From contig CAJOKT010000008.1 of assembly GCA_905235115.1 (NCBI GenBank), positions 1-42,979 on the forward strand: a DNA stretch of 42,979 nucleotides. The letters are read 5' to 3'. This DNA is from an uncultured Peptostreptococcaceae bacterium. GTDB taxonomy: Bacteria > Bacillota > Clostridia > Peptostreptococcales > Anaerovoracaceae. Each line of letters starts with the position of its first letter. Positions within the stretch are counted from its first letter, which is position 1. Positions 1 through 9,017 of this stretch are shown here, piece after piece. A model generated the notes under the pieces. It was not told the origin of the DNA. It saw only the letters and a program-made list of their open reading frames with translations, and searched no databases. Made by a program: the position numbers and the translations under genes.

Positions 1-216
1 AACAGTCAGGCTGTGGTAAGGTTGAAATGGCGAGGTAAGAGCTCACCGGCGTCCCGGAGACGGGGCGGCCTTGTAAACCCCACCCGGAGCAAGACCAAAC
101 AGGGCTAAAGGTGGCTGCTCGTCACCTCCGAGAGGTAGGTCGCTTGAGCCGTGCAGCAATGTACGGTCCAGATAGATGATCGTCTAATACAGAACCCGGC
201 TTACAGCCGGACCAGA
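1..216 (+). ncRNA. rnpB: RNase P RNA, 3' portion (5' end outside window)
   Basis: Catalytic RNA of ribonuclease P, which trims tRNA 5' leaders. The visible part holds the conserved blocks of bacterial A-type RNase P RNA: the GGTAAGAGCTCACCG segment near 34-49, the GTAAACCCCACCCGGAGCAA segment near 73-92, the AGATAGATGATCGTC segment near 170-184 and the P4-closing ACAGAACCCGGCTTAC near 189-204. The gene is cut by the left window edge, so the 5' domain is missing. The 3' end is approximate, placed just before a strong terminator. Confidence 0.95.
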
Positions 217-218
217 CC

Positions 219-246
219 CAACCCCTTATTCAGGGGTTGTTGTTTT
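219..246 (+). terminator. Intrinsic terminator of rnpB
   Basis: Seven-bp stem CAACCCC/GGGGTTG with a 7-nt loop (226-232), followed by a T-rich tract at 240-246. It lies directly after the RNase P RNA 3' end. Confidence 0.85.
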
Positions 247-296
247 GCTTTGACAGATCCTGACCTCTGACAGACCTTCCCGGACAGGTTTTCTCA

Positions 297-325
297 GAAA
301 AAAAGCACCTTACTTACAAGGTGCT
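297..325 (-). terminator. Intrinsic terminator embedded in the prfC 3' end
   Basis: Read on the minus strand, an 8-bp stem AGCACCTT/AAGGTGCT (318-325 with 304-311) is followed by seven T. The prfC stop codon (314-316) sits in the loop, so the last codons of prfC build the left arm. Confidence 0.85.
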
Positions 326-1909
326 CTTAACGTTCACGGGCTCGATCAGCTCCACGTCCCCGTGTTTCTCCATGAAATAGTTCATGGTAAAGTTGTTGGC
401 GAAAAGAAGAAGCGGCCGCTTCATCCTGTCGAAGACCAGCATCTGTCTTGAATCCAGCATGTTCCTGATCCGGTCTGTATCCTGCCCTTCGCCCAGCCAC
501 CTGGCAACTGTCATGTCCAGACGGTCCATTCTGACTTTTGCGTTATATTCATTTTCCAGTCTGTACTGGAAGACCTCGAACTGAAGCTGTCCGACGGCTC
601 CCACGATCACGTCGTTAAATTCGTTTCTGTAGACCTGAACGGTGCCTTCCTCTGCAAGCTGCTCAACTCCCTTCTGGAACTGTTTCTGCTTCATGGTGTC
701 CTTGGGAAAAACCATGGAATACATCTCCGCAGGGAATGTGGGAAGTGGTTCAAAGAAAAGCTCACCCCGGAAGTTGGACAGAGTGTCGCCCACCTGATAG
801 TTTCCGGTGTCGTAGATGCCGATCACGTCTCCCGCTATGGCAGACTCCACGTTTTCACGCTCATTGGCCATGAGCATGGTGGACTGAGCAAGCTTCACAA
901 GCTTTCCGGTCCTTGAAAGCCTGACCTCCATTCCTCTCTCAAATTCACCGGAGCATATTCTGAGAAATGCCAGCCTGTCACGATGAGCGGGGTTCATGTT
1001 GGCCTGTATCTTAAATATGAAACCGGAGAAGATGTCATCTGAAGGAAGGACCTCGGTATCCTCCCCGTCCAGCCTGGCCTTTCTGGGCCCCGGTGCCGGA
1101 GACATGTCAAGGAAGTGTTCCAGGAACCGTACGGTGCCGAAATCAGCAAGAGCGCTTCCGAAAAACACAGGAGTCATCCTGCCCTTTAAGACCTTATCCA
1201 TGTCAAGTTCGTTCCCCGCGCCCCGGATAAGCTCGATCTCGTCCCTGAGAGTCCTCAGATTGTTTATGGTTATGTCCTCCTCAAGTTCCAGTCCAAATAC
1301 CCCCTCTTCTCCCAGATCGATGGTCTTCCTGGCCTTGTACAGGACCGCCTGATTCTTCATTATGTCATATATCCCCTGGAAGTTCAGGCCGCACCCGATG
1401 GGCCACGTCACCGGAACGGATTCGATACCCAGTGTGTCCTCCAGTTCCTGGATGAGATCGAATGCATCCTTCGTCTCTCTGTCCAGCTTGTTTATGAATG
1501 TAAAGATGGGGATCCCCCTCATGGCGCAGACCTTAAACAGCTTCCTGGTCTGTGCCTCTATTCCCTTGGCCCCGTCGATGACCATGACCGCCGAGTCCAC
1601 GGATGTGAGGATCCTGTAGGTATCCTCGCCGAAATCGTTGTGTCCCGGAGTGTCCATGATGGAGATCACCTTTCCTGCATAGTCGAACTGCATGACGGAA
1701 GATGTTACCGAGATGCCTCTCTGCTTTTCTATCTCCATCCAGTCCGATGTGGCGAATCTGGAGTTCTTTCTGGCTTTCACGGTTCCGGCCTGGCGGATGG
1801 CGCCTCCATGGAGAAGCAGTTTCTCCGTAAGGGTGGTCTTGCCTGCGTCCGGGTGGGAAATTATTCCGAATATCCTTCTCTTTTCTATCTCTTCGGTTCT
1901 GTTTGACAT
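314..1909 (-). CDS. prfC: Peptide chain release factor 3 (RF3)
   Basis: Cytosolic translational GTPase that recycles RF1/RF2 from the ribosome after termination. The 531 residues match the usual RF3 length. The GTPase domain shows the P-loop SHPDAGKTT near residues 18-26, the G3 motif DTPGH near 86-90 and NKLD near 140-143; the RF3-typical segment RGISVTSSVMQF lies between P-loop and G3. Domains II and III follow (residues ~280-525). The start ATG has an AAAGGAA Shine-Dalgarno a few bases upstream. It is monocistronic, divergent from trmK, with its own promoter (1948-1977) and a terminator overlapping its stop. Identification is firm by motif order and length. Confidence 0.95.
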   Translation of the reverse strand: MSNRTEEIEKRRIFGIISHPDAGKTTLTEKLLLHGGAIRQAGTVKARKNSRFATSDWMEIEKQRGISVTSSVMQFDYAGKVISIMDTPGHNDFGEDTYRILTSVDSAVMVIDGAKGIEAQTRKLFKVCAMRGIPIFTFINKLDRETKDAFDLIQELEDTLGIESVPVTWPIGCGLNFQGIYDIMKNQAVLYKARKTIDLGEEGVFGLELEEDITINNLRTLRDEIELIRGAGNELDMDKVLKGRMTPVFFGSALADFGTVRFLEHFLDMSPAPGPRKARLDGEDTEVLPSDDIFSGFIFKIQANMNPAHRDRLAFLRICSGEFERGMEVRLSRTGKLVKLAQSTMLMANERENVESAIAGDVIGIYDTGNYQVGDTLSNFRGELFFEPLPTFPAEMYSMVFPKDTMKQKQFQKGVEQLAEEGTVQVYRNEFNDVIVGAVGQLQFEVFQYRLENEYNAKVRMDRLDMTVARWLGEGQDTDRIRNMLDSRQMLVFDRMKRPLLLFANNFTMNYFMEKHGDVELIEPVNVKSTL

Positions 1910-1947
1910 GTCTTTTCCTTTACGATCTGAATTTTTTGCGCCCGTTT

Positions 1948-1977
1948 AATATACACGATTCCATTGAAAATGTCCAA
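1948..1977 (-). promoter_or_regulatory. Candidate prfC promoter
   Basis: Minus strand TTGGAC (1972-1977), 18-bp spacer, TATATT (1948-1953), about 40 bp upstream of the prfC start. It overlaps the -35 side of the divergent trmK promoter. Confidence 0.6.
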
Positions 1978-1992
1978 TTTATTATTTATAAT
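1964..1992 (+). promoter_or_regulatory. Candidate trmK promoter placing the start point at the ATG
   Basis: TTGAAA (1964-1969), exactly 17 bp, then consensus TATAAT (1987-1992). The expected transcription start (about 1998-2000) is only 2-4 nt before the trmK ATG at 2002, so the message would be essentially leaderless. Confidence 0.65.
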
Positions 1993-2001
1993 AATAAAGA
2001 T

Positions 2002-2721
2002 ATGATAAATTTATCCGACAGATTAAAAACCATATACGACCTTGTGGCCCCCGGTGAGACCGTTGCTGACGTGGGCACCGATGCGGGGCTTCTGCCCGCC
2101 GCTCTTCTGGAAAGCGGCCGCTCGCCAAAGGTGATCATGACCGATATTTCCGGCGGCTCTCTCAACAAATGCAGGAATTTCATCGCAAAAAATCTGCCCG
2201 CAGGATTCATCGAGGGTCAGCACTTTGAGCTCCGGCTGGGTGACGGTCTTCAGGCGCTCGCGCCCTCGGAAGTTGACACTGTGGTCATGGCGGGTATCGG
2301 GGGCATGCTGTCCATAGATATACTCTCCCGGGATCTCAGTCTGAGCCATAGTTTTAAAAAGATAATACTTCAGCCCAGAAAGCATGTCGGCAGGCTGAGA
2401 TACTGGCTGTGGAACCACGATTTTCATATTCTACGGGAAGATCTGGCCCGGGAAGGAAGGTTCATCTGGCCTGTGATCACCGCAGAGCATGGCTTGAGGG
2501 CCTGCTTTGTGAACCAGGATCCGGATGACATAGAGAATGAGTTTCCCTTGACACTTCTCAAGTACAGAAATGACCTGACCGTCGAATACCTCGAAAATGC
2601 CCTGAGACTTGAAAAGGAAAAACTTGACTCAAAGGCATCCGGCAAACTCACCTCGCCGCTTGAACTCAAGACTCAGGAGCACCGGGTGGAACGTCTGGAA
2701 TATCTCATATCAAGATTATAA
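2002..2721 (+). CDS. trmK: tRNA (adenine(22)-N(1))-methyltransferase TrmK
   Basis: SAM-dependent enzyme that methylates A22 in the D-loop of tRNAs. From the ATG at 2002 it has 239 residues, normal for TrmK. SAM-binding motif I VADVGTDAGLLP lies near residues 21-32, followed by the family block VVMAGIGGML (~94-103) and LQPRKH (~121-126). The reading frame is open upstream to 1903, but the extra 33 residues are unlike the family, and the protein starting MINLSDRLKTIY aligns with the usual TrmK N-terminus. The chosen ATG has almost no Shine-Dalgarno, consistent with the promoter position. In Bacillus the trmK and Nif3-like genes lie together near sigA; here they are neighbours but convergent. 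Confidence 0.9.
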   Translation: MINLSDRLKTIYDLVAPGETVADVGTDAGLLPAALLESGRSPKVIMTDISGGSLNKCRNFIAKNLPAGFIEGQHFELRLGDGLQALAPSEVDTVVMAGIGGMLSIDILSRDLSLSHSFKKIILQPRKHVGRLRYWLWNHDFHILREDLAREGRFIWPVITAEHGLRACFVNQDPDDIENEFPLTLLKYRNDLTVEYLENALRLEKEKLDSKASGKLTSPLELKTQEHRVERLEYLISRL

Positions 2722-2724
2722 AAC

Positions 2725-2754
2725 AGATCCCTCTGTCAGAATGCAAAGGGATCT
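2725..2754. terminator. Bidirectional terminator between trmK and the Nif3-like gene
   Basis: Eight-bp stem AGATCCCT/AGGGATCT (2725-2732 with 2747-2754), 14-nt loop. T-rich tract follows on the plus strand (2755-2766) and A-rich sequence precedes (2716-2724), so it can serve both convergent genes. It overlaps the 3' end of the Nif3-like gene. Confidence 0.7.
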
Positions 2755-3527
2755 ATATTTGTTTTTGATTCGATCACGTTATCTGCCTCCTCCGGAAAGG
2801 CGGACCTGAGCATCCCTGCCATGAAGCGTCCGAAATGCTTCTCTGTACCGTAGTGGCCCGGATCAAGAATATTCAGCCCCTGCTCTCTGGCTGCCTGAGC
2901 CTGATGATACTTAAGGTCGCCGGATATGAAAAGGTCGCAGCCTTCTTTCAGAGCAAGATCCATGAATTCGGTGCCGGCACCGCAGCACCAGCATATCTTG
3001 GATATCATGACCTTCCTGTCACCGGAATATCTGAACTGAGAAGGAAGCATATCCAGAGCGCCGGAAGCACGTTCAATGAATTGGTCCAGGCTTTCAGGGA
3101 AATCCAGATGTCCGGACCTCAAATATCCTTCGGAATAGTCCCCCGAACCGCCTCCCACGGTATTAACATGCTTAAGGCCCATGATCTCTCCGAAGGAATC
3201 GTTGATCCCACCACTGCACTTATCGTAGGGAGTGTGTATGGAAAACACGCTGATCCCATGATTTATAAGAGAGACGATATTCTTTCCAATAAAATTATTA
3301 TTGTCAACTAAGCCTATCTTATCGAAAAAAAGCGGATGATGGGTCAGAATAAGGTCGCATCTCTCTTTCACTGCCTCTTCTATAACGTCACTTCTTATCT
3401 CAAGGGCAGTCATGACGCGGAAGAATTCCGGCTTCAGTTTGATCTGCCAGCCGGAATTGTCCCACTCCTCCTGTGTATCAAGAGGCGCTGTATTCTGAAT
3501 GAGTATTTCAAGTTCAATATCTTTCAT
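2736..3527 (-). CDS. Nif3-like dinuclear metal-centre protein (YqfO family)
   Basis: Member of the conserved NIF3 family, sometimes annotated as GTP cyclohydrolase 1 type 2; the biochemical role remains unsettled. At 263 residues it is the short form without the PII-like insertion seen in Bacillus YqfO. Metal-ligand motifs are present: LTHHPLFF near residues 60-67, DKCSGGIND near 101-109, and GDLKYHQA with DPGHYGTEKH in the C-terminal third. Its ATG overlaps the rpoD stop by one base (TAATG), so it is translationally coupled to rpoD and is the last gene of the dnaG-rpoD unit. Family assignment is secure, function is not. Confidence 0.9.
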   Translation of the reverse strand: MKDIELEILIQNTAPLDTQEEWDNSGWQIKLKPEFFRVMTALEIRSDVIEEAVKERCDLILTHHPLFFDKIGLVDNNNFIGKNIVSLINHGISVFSIHTPYDKCSGGINDSFGEIMGLKHVNTVGGGSGDYSEGYLRSGHLDFPESLDQFIERASGALDMLPSQFRYSGDRKVMISKICWCCGAGTEFMDLALKEGCDLFISGDLKYHQAQAAREQGLNILDPGHYGTEKHFGRFMAGMLRSAFPEEADNVIESKTNIDPFAF

Positions 3528-4798
3528 TATTCGAGATAATCCTTTAGTTTCTTGGATCTTGACGGGTGTCTCAGCTTTCGCAGAGCCTTGGCTTCGATCT
3601 GTCTGATACGCTCTCTGGTGACGTCGAACTCCTTTCCTACCTCTTCCAGGGTCCTTGCTCTTCCGTCATCCAAGCCGAATCTCAGTTTGAGCACCTTCTG
3701 CTCTCTTTCCGTCAAGGTATCCAGCACTTCGTTCAGCTGCTCCTTGAGAAGGCTGAAGGCTGCCGCCTCCACAGGCTGCGGCACATCTTCATCGGGGATG
3801 AAGTCGCCCAGATGTGAATCTTCCTCTTCCCCTATGGGTGTTTCCAGAGAAACAGGCTCCTGAGCCACCTTCTGGATCTCTCTGACCTTTTCGACTGAGA
3901 TGCCCATCTCTTCCGCTATCTCCTCCGGGGTCGGCTCCCTGCCCAGCTCCTGGAGAAGCTGTCTGGAGACTCTGATCAGCTTGTTGATGGTCTCCACCAT
4001 GTGAACGGGGATCCTGATGGTCCTGGCCTGATCGGCTATGGACCTCGTAATTGCCTGTCTGATCCACCATGTGGCGTAGGTCGAGAATTTATACCCTTTG
4101 GTATAATCAAACTTGTCTACGGCCTTAATGAGGCCCAGGTTGCCCTCCTGGATCAGGTCAAGAAGGAGCATACCCCTTCCCACGTATCTCTTGGCGATGG
4201 ATACCACCAGTCTGAGATTCGCCTCGCATAGTCTCTTCTTTGCTTCCTCGTCGCCCTGCTCCATCCTCTTGGCCAGTTCTATCTCCTCATCTGCTGTAAG
4301 AAGAGGGACCTTGCCGATCTCTTTCAGGTACATCCTGACGGGATCGTCCACCGAAAGGTTCTTCGAAGCAGACTGATCAGGATCCAGGTCTGTATCGAAA
4401 TCAAGGCCTTCCTCGGCAAAGGCTTCCTTCTCGACCCCGAGATCGATCTCATCGGGAAGTATGTCGGGAACCCCGCCGATCTCCTCATCCGCCACGATCT
4501 CGATACCCTTTTCCCAGACCTCCTCGTAGATCTCAGGAAGACGAAGTTCCGAAGGATCCATGCTGTCAAGGATCTTATTGATCTCATCCTCACGGATCTT
4601 CTTGCCTGACTTCTGGGCCTTCTGAACTATGAGGCTTACAACTTCTTTCTGCTTCTCTTCCTGAGCAGCGGGGCTCAGAGTTTTTTCCTCCTCAGGCTCC
4701 TCCTCTGCGGCCATTTCGGCCTCTCTTTCCTTCAGGATCTCACGATCCAGATCGTCCATCTTGCTGCTCGCCTTGCTGTTCTTCTTACTTTCTGCCAT
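3527..4798 (-). CDS. rpoD: Primary sigma factor RpoD/SigA
   Basis: Housekeeping sigma factor directing RNA polymerase to the -35/-10 promoters seen throughout this window. The 423 residues comprise an acidic and lysine-rich N-terminal region 1.1 (~1-145), region 1.2 beginning [12 protein letters not shown] (~151-162), region 2 with the core-binding [19 protein letters not shown] and -10-melting [10 protein letters not shown] (~241-250), region 3 (~263-345) and region 4.2 [20 protein letters not shown] near the C-terminus. It follows dnaG with a 14-bp overlap and is followed by the Nif3-like gene. This is the Gram-positive macromolecular synthesis operon without rpsU. Confidence 0.97.
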   Translation of the reverse strand: MAESKKNSKASSKMDDLDREILKEREAEMAAEEEPEEEKTLSPAAQEEKQKEVVSLIVQKAQKSGKKIREDEINKILDSMDPSELRLPEIYEEVWEKGIEIVADEEIGGVPDILPDEIDLGVEKEAFAEEGLDFDTDLDPDQSASKNLSVDDPVRMYLKEIGKVPLLTADEEIELAKRMEQGDEEAKKRLCEANLRLVVSIAKRYVGRGMLLLDLIQEGNLGLIKAVDKFDYTKGYKFSTYATWWIRQAITRSIADQARTIRIPVHMVETINKLIRVSRQLLQELGREPTPEEIAEEMGISVEKVREIQKVAQEPVSLETPIGEEEDSHLGDFIPDEDVPQPVEAAAFSLLKEQLNEVLDTLTEREQKVLKLRFGLDDGRARTLEEVGKEFDVTRERIRQIEAKALRKLRHPSRSKKLKDYLE

Positions 4799-6560
4799 TG
4801 TCTCTCTCTTCCAGTTCCTTTATCATATTCTCAACTTCGATCAGTTCCATGGTCAGACCTTCCATGGTACTCTGATCAACTTCACTGTTTTCTGCTATGT
4901 CTATGTTGTTTATTATGATGCCCTGCTTTCGACGGAGCTTCTTCAGCCTGTATCTGGTCAGGTTCTCCAGAAAGACCTCCTCCTCCTTGCCGTTCAGCGC
5001 CACCTGATCCAAGGCCTCCGAGGCCTTCTGCCTCTCCTCCGGATCAAGTCCCTGATAAGCGTCCTTCTCCTCATATGTGCCTCTCAGGCCGTATGTTCTG
5101 AAAAGATTATCCTCGATCCTTTTGCCCAGGCCGGAGGTTATGACACCCGGCTCCTCAAAAAGCTTCTCTGTAAGAGAAGGGTCCGTCAGAAGAGCTTTAA
5201 TGATGTATGCGTCGGAAGAAGTGAGTTCAGTCGCTTCATCATCTTCGGCATAAACGCTGTTTCCGGGCCTTGGAGGAGCAGGATCCTTAGTGATCTCGAC
5301 CTCCTCATTTATGGCTCTTTCTGAGACCTTCAGCTTCTCAGAGAGAGACTTGACGTAGATATCTCTTTCCACCGGGCTCAGTGCCTTCAGTATGGCCGCT
5401 GCGCGCCTGAGATATTCCAGCTTGCCCTCTTCCGTGTCCAGATCCATTCCCTTTGCCGCATTCTCCAGCTTATACTGTGTGGCAGGCGGGGCTTTGCGGG
5501 CCAGCTCAAGGAACGCGTCCCTTCCGTGGATCTTCACAAATTCGTCAGGGTCCTTGCCGTCCTCCACGTGGAATACTCTCACCTTCAGATCCTGTGCGCC
5601 CAGCACATCGATGCCTCTCAAGGCAGCGTTTATGCCGGCATTGTCCGCGTCATAACAGAGGACGACCTCCCTGGTATATCTTCTGATGAGCCTGGCCTGG
5701 TTTTCCGTAAGGGCCGTTCCAAGGGATGCCACGGCATTCTTAACGCCGTATCTGTAAAGACCCATGACATCCATGTACCCTTCCACGATGACAGCAGGCT
5801 TGCCGTCCCCCACCTCCTGTTTGGCAGTGTTCAGGCCGTAAAGATTGTTCTTTTTGAGGAATACCGGATTTTCGGGAGAGTTCAGATACTTGGGTTCATC
5901 CTTCTCGTCTATTTTGCGGCCTCCGAAGCCTATGACAGATCCGGAAGTGTTGATTATGGGGAACATGACACGGTTTCTGAATTTGTCGTAAAGCCTTCCG
6001 TCCCGTGCTCTGGACGAGAGCCCCAGCTCAATGAGCTCTTCGTCGGAAGCTCCCTTGCTCTTCATGTACTTTGTAAGGGAGTCCCATTCCGGGTCAGCAT
6101 AGCCCACGCCAAACCTGGTCAGGGTGGCGTCATCCATGCCGCGGTTTCTCATATATGTATACCCCGGATTCTTCGCCTCAAAAAACGTTTTGCAGAAATA
6201 TCTTGCGGCTGTGCGGTTCAGGCTTAGGTAACGGTCCCGCTTCTTGTTCTCCGTGCCCTTCCTGAATTCCACCTCGATGCCGTTTTCCCGGCCCAGCTTC
6301 TCGCAGGCTTCCACGAAATCCAGGTTATAATACTTTTTGGTGAATTCGATGACGTCGCCCCTCGCTCCGCAGCCGAAGCAGGTGAATATCTGCTTCTGTT
6401 CGGAGACAATAAAAGAAGGGGTCTTTTCGTTGTGAAAAGGACAGATCCCCTTATAGTTGGAACCTGCTCTCTTCAAAGGAACGACCCTGTTTATCACGTC
6501 AACGATATTAAGCTGGTCTTTAAGCTCCTCGGCTGTGACGCCGGAAGTTCTCTGAGCCAT
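4785..6560 (-). CDS. dnaG: DNA primase
   Basis: Synthesises RNA primers at the replication fork. From ATG 6560 it has 591 residues. The N-terminal CHC2 zinc finger shows [11 protein letters not shown] and [10 protein letters not shown]. The catalytic TOPRIM region has [16 protein letters not shown], with the acidic DADNAG further on. The C-terminal region carries the helicase-binding helices. The frame extends 7 codons upstream to a GTG, but the ATG at 6558-6560 is preceded at about 9 nt by GGGGGAT, so I chose it. The 3' end overlaps rpoD by 14 bp. The 106-bp gap to dgt holds no clear terminator or strong promoter, so read-through from mrp-dut-dgt is possible. Confidence 0.95.
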   Translation of the reverse strand: MAQRTSGVTAEELKDQLNIVDVINRVVPLKRAGSNYKGICPFHNEKTPSFIVSEQKQIFTCFGCGARGDVIEFTKKYYNLDFVEACEKLGRENGIEVEFRKGTENKKRDRYLSLNRTAARYFCKTFFEAKNPGYTYMRNRGMDDATLTRFGVGYADPEWDSLTKYMKSKGASDEELIELGLSSRARDGRLYDKFRNRVMFPIINTSGSVIGFGGRKIDEKDEPKYLNSPENPVFLKKNNLYGLNTAKQEVGDGKPAVIVEGYMDVMGLYRYGVKNAVASLGTALTENQARLIRRYTREVVLCYDADNAGINAALRGIDVLGAQDLKVRVFHVEDGKDPDEFVKIHGRDAFLELARKAPPATQYKLENAAKGMDLDTEEGKLEYLRRAAAILKALSPVERDIYVKSLSEKLKVSERAINEEVEITKDPAPPRPGNSVYAEDDEATELTSSDAYIIKALLTDPSLTEKLFEEPGVITSGLGKRIEDNLFRTYGLRGTYEEKDAYQGLDPEERQKASEALDQVALNGKEEEVFLENLTRYRLKKLRRKQGIIINNIDIAENSEVDQSTMEGLTMELIEVENMIKELEERDNGRK

Positions 6561-6666
6561 ACTTGTTATCCCCCAAATCACTGTGTGATCACGATCAGAC
6601 CACTATCTGTTATCATGTACCCCAAAAAATCCGATTTCCTTTTTTTAATTTAAAATAGGGAGGAAA

Positions 6667-7683
6667 TTATTTCCACCCTATGGGTACGAACAGTTCATCG
6701 AATTTCGCGAGAGCGAATCTGTCGGTCATGCCGGCCACATAATCTTTTGCGGCCTCGCCGGCGCCGTCTCTCTCCGCTATGCTCCTGAGATCCTCGGGAA
6801 GTCTTGAAATGTCCTTTGAATAGTAGCCGTAAAGCGTCTCGATCACCGTCTCCACCTTCTGAAGGTCTTCGTCACGCTTGACTATAGGAGACTGGTACAC
6901 TCTTTCGAACATGAAACGTCTCAGGTTGTCCATCTCTTCCCTGAAATCCGGACTCTGGAGGATCGTGTCCTTTCCGTCAGAGTATTCGATGGCATCCATG
7001 ACCAGAGCGTTGATCCTGTTTCTGTGTGACCTTCCGAAAAGCTCTATGGAGGATCTTGGCAGGTCATCGAAGCTGATGACCCCTGATCTCAGCGCGTCAT
7101 CGATGTCGTGGTTGATATAAGCTATCCGGTCTGCCAGGTGCACGATCTGCCCTTCGAGAGTAAAGGGCGTATCCGGTCCGGTATGGTTCACGATGCCGTC
7201 TCTGACCTCATAAGTCAGATTCATGCCCTGCCCCTGCCTGTGGAGATTATCTTCCAGCACATCCACCACCCTCAGGCTCTGAACATTGTGCCTGAAGCCT
7301 CCGGGATGGATCCTGTTCAGTACATCCTCCCCGTTATGGCCAAAGGGTGTGTGTCCGAGATCATGGCCCAGGGCAATGGCCTCCGTGAGATCCTCATTGT
7401 AGTTGAGAGCCCTTGCGATGGAGCGAGCTATCTGGCTGACCTCCAGGGTATGAGTGAGCCTGGTCCTGAAGTGGTCCCCCTCCGGCGCCAGGAAGACCTG
7501 GGTCTTGTGCATCAGCCTCCTGAAAGCCTTGGAGTGGATGATCCTGTCTCTGTCCCTCTGGAAATCGGTCCTTACCAGATCCTTTTCCTCAGGATACTGG
7601 CGTCCTCTGGAATCCAGTGATCTGCAGGCTTTATGGTCAAGAACCTCCAGTTCTCTCTTTTCCATATCTTCTCTTAAGATCAT
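6667..7683 (-). CDS. dgt: dGTP triphosphohydrolase-like HD protein
   Basis: HD-superfamily phosphohydrolase of the dGTPase family, expected to cleave dGTP (or dNTPs) to nucleoside and triphosphate. Its 338 residues match the shorter Gram-positive 'deoxyguanosinetriphosphate triphosphohydrolase-like' group. The N-terminus has RTDFQRDRDRIIHSKAFRRL (~39-58), a family signature; metal-binding residues are in RLTHTLEVSQ and GHDLGHTPFGHNGE (~106-119), with HLADRIAY for the distal Asp. The ATG at 7683 sits one base after the dut stop; an ATG six codons in (7663-7665) is an alternative start. It pairs functionally with dut in nucleotide-pool hygiene next to primase. Confidence 0.9.
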   Translation of the reverse strand: MILREDMEKRELEVLDHKACRSLDSRGRQYPEEKDLVRTDFQRDRDRIIHSKAFRRLMHKTQVFLAPEGDHFRTRLTHTLEVSQIARSIARALNYNEDLTEAIALGHDLGHTPFGHNGEDVLNRIHPGGFRHNVQSLRVVDVLEDNLHRQGQGMNLTYEVRDGIVNHTGPDTPFTLEGQIVHLADRIAYINHDIDDALRSGVISFDDLPRSSIELFGRSHRNRINALVMDAIEYSDGKDTILQSPDFREEMDNLRRFMFERVYQSPIVKRDEDLQKVETVIETLYGYYSKDISRLPEDLRSIAERDGAGEAAKDYVAGMTDRFALAKFDELFVPIGWK

Positions 7684-7684
7684 C

Positions 7685-8122
7685 TTATTTTCCGGTGGAG
7701 CCGAAGCCTCCGCCTCCTCTTTCGGTCTCGTTCACGCTGTCCACCAGTGTGAACTCAGCCCTCTCATATCTTGCAAAGACTGCCTGGGCGATACGGTCAC
7801 CGTCATTTATGGTATACGGCTCCTGCCCCAGGTTCACCATGGGAACGTTCCATTCTCCCCTGTAATCACTGTCCACAGTGCCCACGCCGTTTATCATGGT
7901 GATGCCGTGCTTGATGGAAAGTCCTGACCTGGCCCTGATCTGAGCCTCGACGCCTTCCGGAAGCTCGATCTTAAGCCCAGTGGGGATCAGTCTCCTCTCT
8001 CCGGGCATGAGGGTAATAGGCTGGTCAAGGCAGGCCTTAAGGTCTGCCCCGGCGCTTCCCTCTGTCTGATATACGGGTACAGACCCGTTTTTGGAATACA
8101 CTTTTATTAATATCTTATCCAT
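7685..8122 (-). CDS. dut: dUTP diphosphatase (dUTPase)
   Basis: Hydrolyses dUTP to dUMP, keeping uracil out of DNA and feeding dTMP synthesis. All five trimeric-dUTPase motifs are in order: GSAGADLKA, RARSGLS, GVGTVDSDYRGE, GDRIAQAVF and the C-terminal glycine-rich arm RGGGGFGSTG. The frame opens with a TTG two codons upstream, but the ATG at 8120-8122 is the better start (145 residues). It lies 21 bp after mrp and one base before dgt, making a compact mrp-dut-dgt unit. Confidence 0.95.
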   Translation of the reverse strand: MDKILIKVYSKNGSVPVYQTEGSAGADLKACLDQPITLMPGERRLIPTGLKIELPEGVEAQIRARSGLSIKHGITMINGVGTVDSDYRGEWNVPMVNLGQEPYTINDGDRIAQAVFARYERAEFTLVDSVNETERGGGGFGSTGK

Positions 8123-8143
8123 GCTCAAAATATCCGTTCCGGC

Positions 8144-8980
8144 TTACTGTCTGTCGCCGCATCCGTCCACCCCGCAGGAGCTGCAGTCGTGGTCGCAGTT
8201 CGCGGATGACAGGAAACCGTCATGCTTCCCGGGGTTCTCCGCATTGAGGCAGGCTTCCACCATGTTGTCAAGTTCCGGTCTGTCCACGTCCTCAATGGTG
8301 CCTTCGTCCATGGCCCTGGCTACGGCCATATCCATGGGAAGTTCGCTGACTTCGGTGATACCGTACTCAGCCGCTATGTCCTTCACCTTGGAGGGGCCGA
8401 AAAGATGGTGCTTTGCGCCGCATTCCGGGCAGATGAAGGTGCCCATGTTCTCCACGATGCCGATGATGGGAATGTTCATCATCTGAGCCATCTTCACCGC
8501 CTTCTGCACTATCATGGATACCAGCTGCTGAGGGCTGGTCACGATGATTATTCCGTCCAGAGGCAGGCTCTGAAATACGGTGAGAGCCACGTCTCCCGTT
8601 CCGGGAGGCATGTCCACATACATTACATCTATGTCTTCCCAGATCACATTGTTCCAGAACTGATCGATGACTCCGGAAAGAAGAGGTCCTCTCCAGACCA
8701 CCGGATCTGTCTCATTCTCGAGAAGAGAATTGACGCTCATGATCTTTATGCCTCCCCTGGACTCCACCGGCCAGATCTCCTCTTCCGTTCCGAAAGCCTT
8801 TTCACTGATCCCGAAGGACTGGGGAATGGAAGGTCCGGTAAGGTCCGCGTCCATGACGGCGACTTTATATCCCTTCTTCAGGGTGGCGGCTGCCAGCATG
8901 GATGTGACGGAGGATTTGCCTACTCCGCCCTTTCCGCTTATCACACCGATCAGTTTTTTAACATTAGATCTGTTGTTCAT
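8144..8980 (-). CDS. mrp: Mrp/NBP35-family ATP-binding iron-sulfur carrier
   Basis: P-loop ATPase thought to carry and deliver [4Fe-4S] clusters to apoproteins. The deviant Walker A GKGGVGKSS is at residues 15-23, DADLTGPSIPQ at ~44-54, and the Mrp block PPGTGDVALT at ~125-134. The cluster-bridging CPECG motif, an inter-subunit CxxC, follows at ~183-187. The C-terminal ~20 residues form a Cys/His-rich tail (CDHDCSSCGVDGC); in many anaerobe homologues a comparable Cys block sits at the N-terminus instead. Leads the mrp-dut-dgt cluster; Shine-Dalgarno AGGAGAG upstream. Confidence 0.92.
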   Translation of the reverse strand: MNNRSNVKKLIGVISGKGGVGKSSVTSMLAAATLKKGYKVAVMDADLTGPSIPQSFGISEKAFGTEEEIWPVESRGGIKIMSVNSLLENETDPVVWRGPLLSGVIDQFWNNVIWEDIDVMYVDMPPGTGDVALTVFQSLPLDGIIIVTSPQQLVSMIVQKAVKMAQMMNIPIIGIVENMGTFICPECGAKHHLFGPSKVKDIAAEYGITEVSELPMDMAVARAMDEGTIEDVDRPELDNMVEACLNAENPGKHDGFLSSANCDHDCSSCGVDGCGDRQ

Positions 8981-9017
8981 TATATTTCACTCTCCTAAAC
9001 GTAATTGATGTATGTCA

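Noticed and set aside
1903-2001. Upstream extension of trmK
   Set aside because: Adds 33 residues unlike TrmK and would start inside prfC; the promoter lies within it.
4761-6227. Long plus-strand ORFs opposite rpoD and dnaG (up to 233 codons)
   Set aside because: They are antisense shadows of certain genes, have no family resemblance and no ribosome sites.
8222-8998. 258-codon plus-strand ORF
   Set aside because: Exactly antisense to mrp; His/Tyr-rich composition is typical of a shadow frame.
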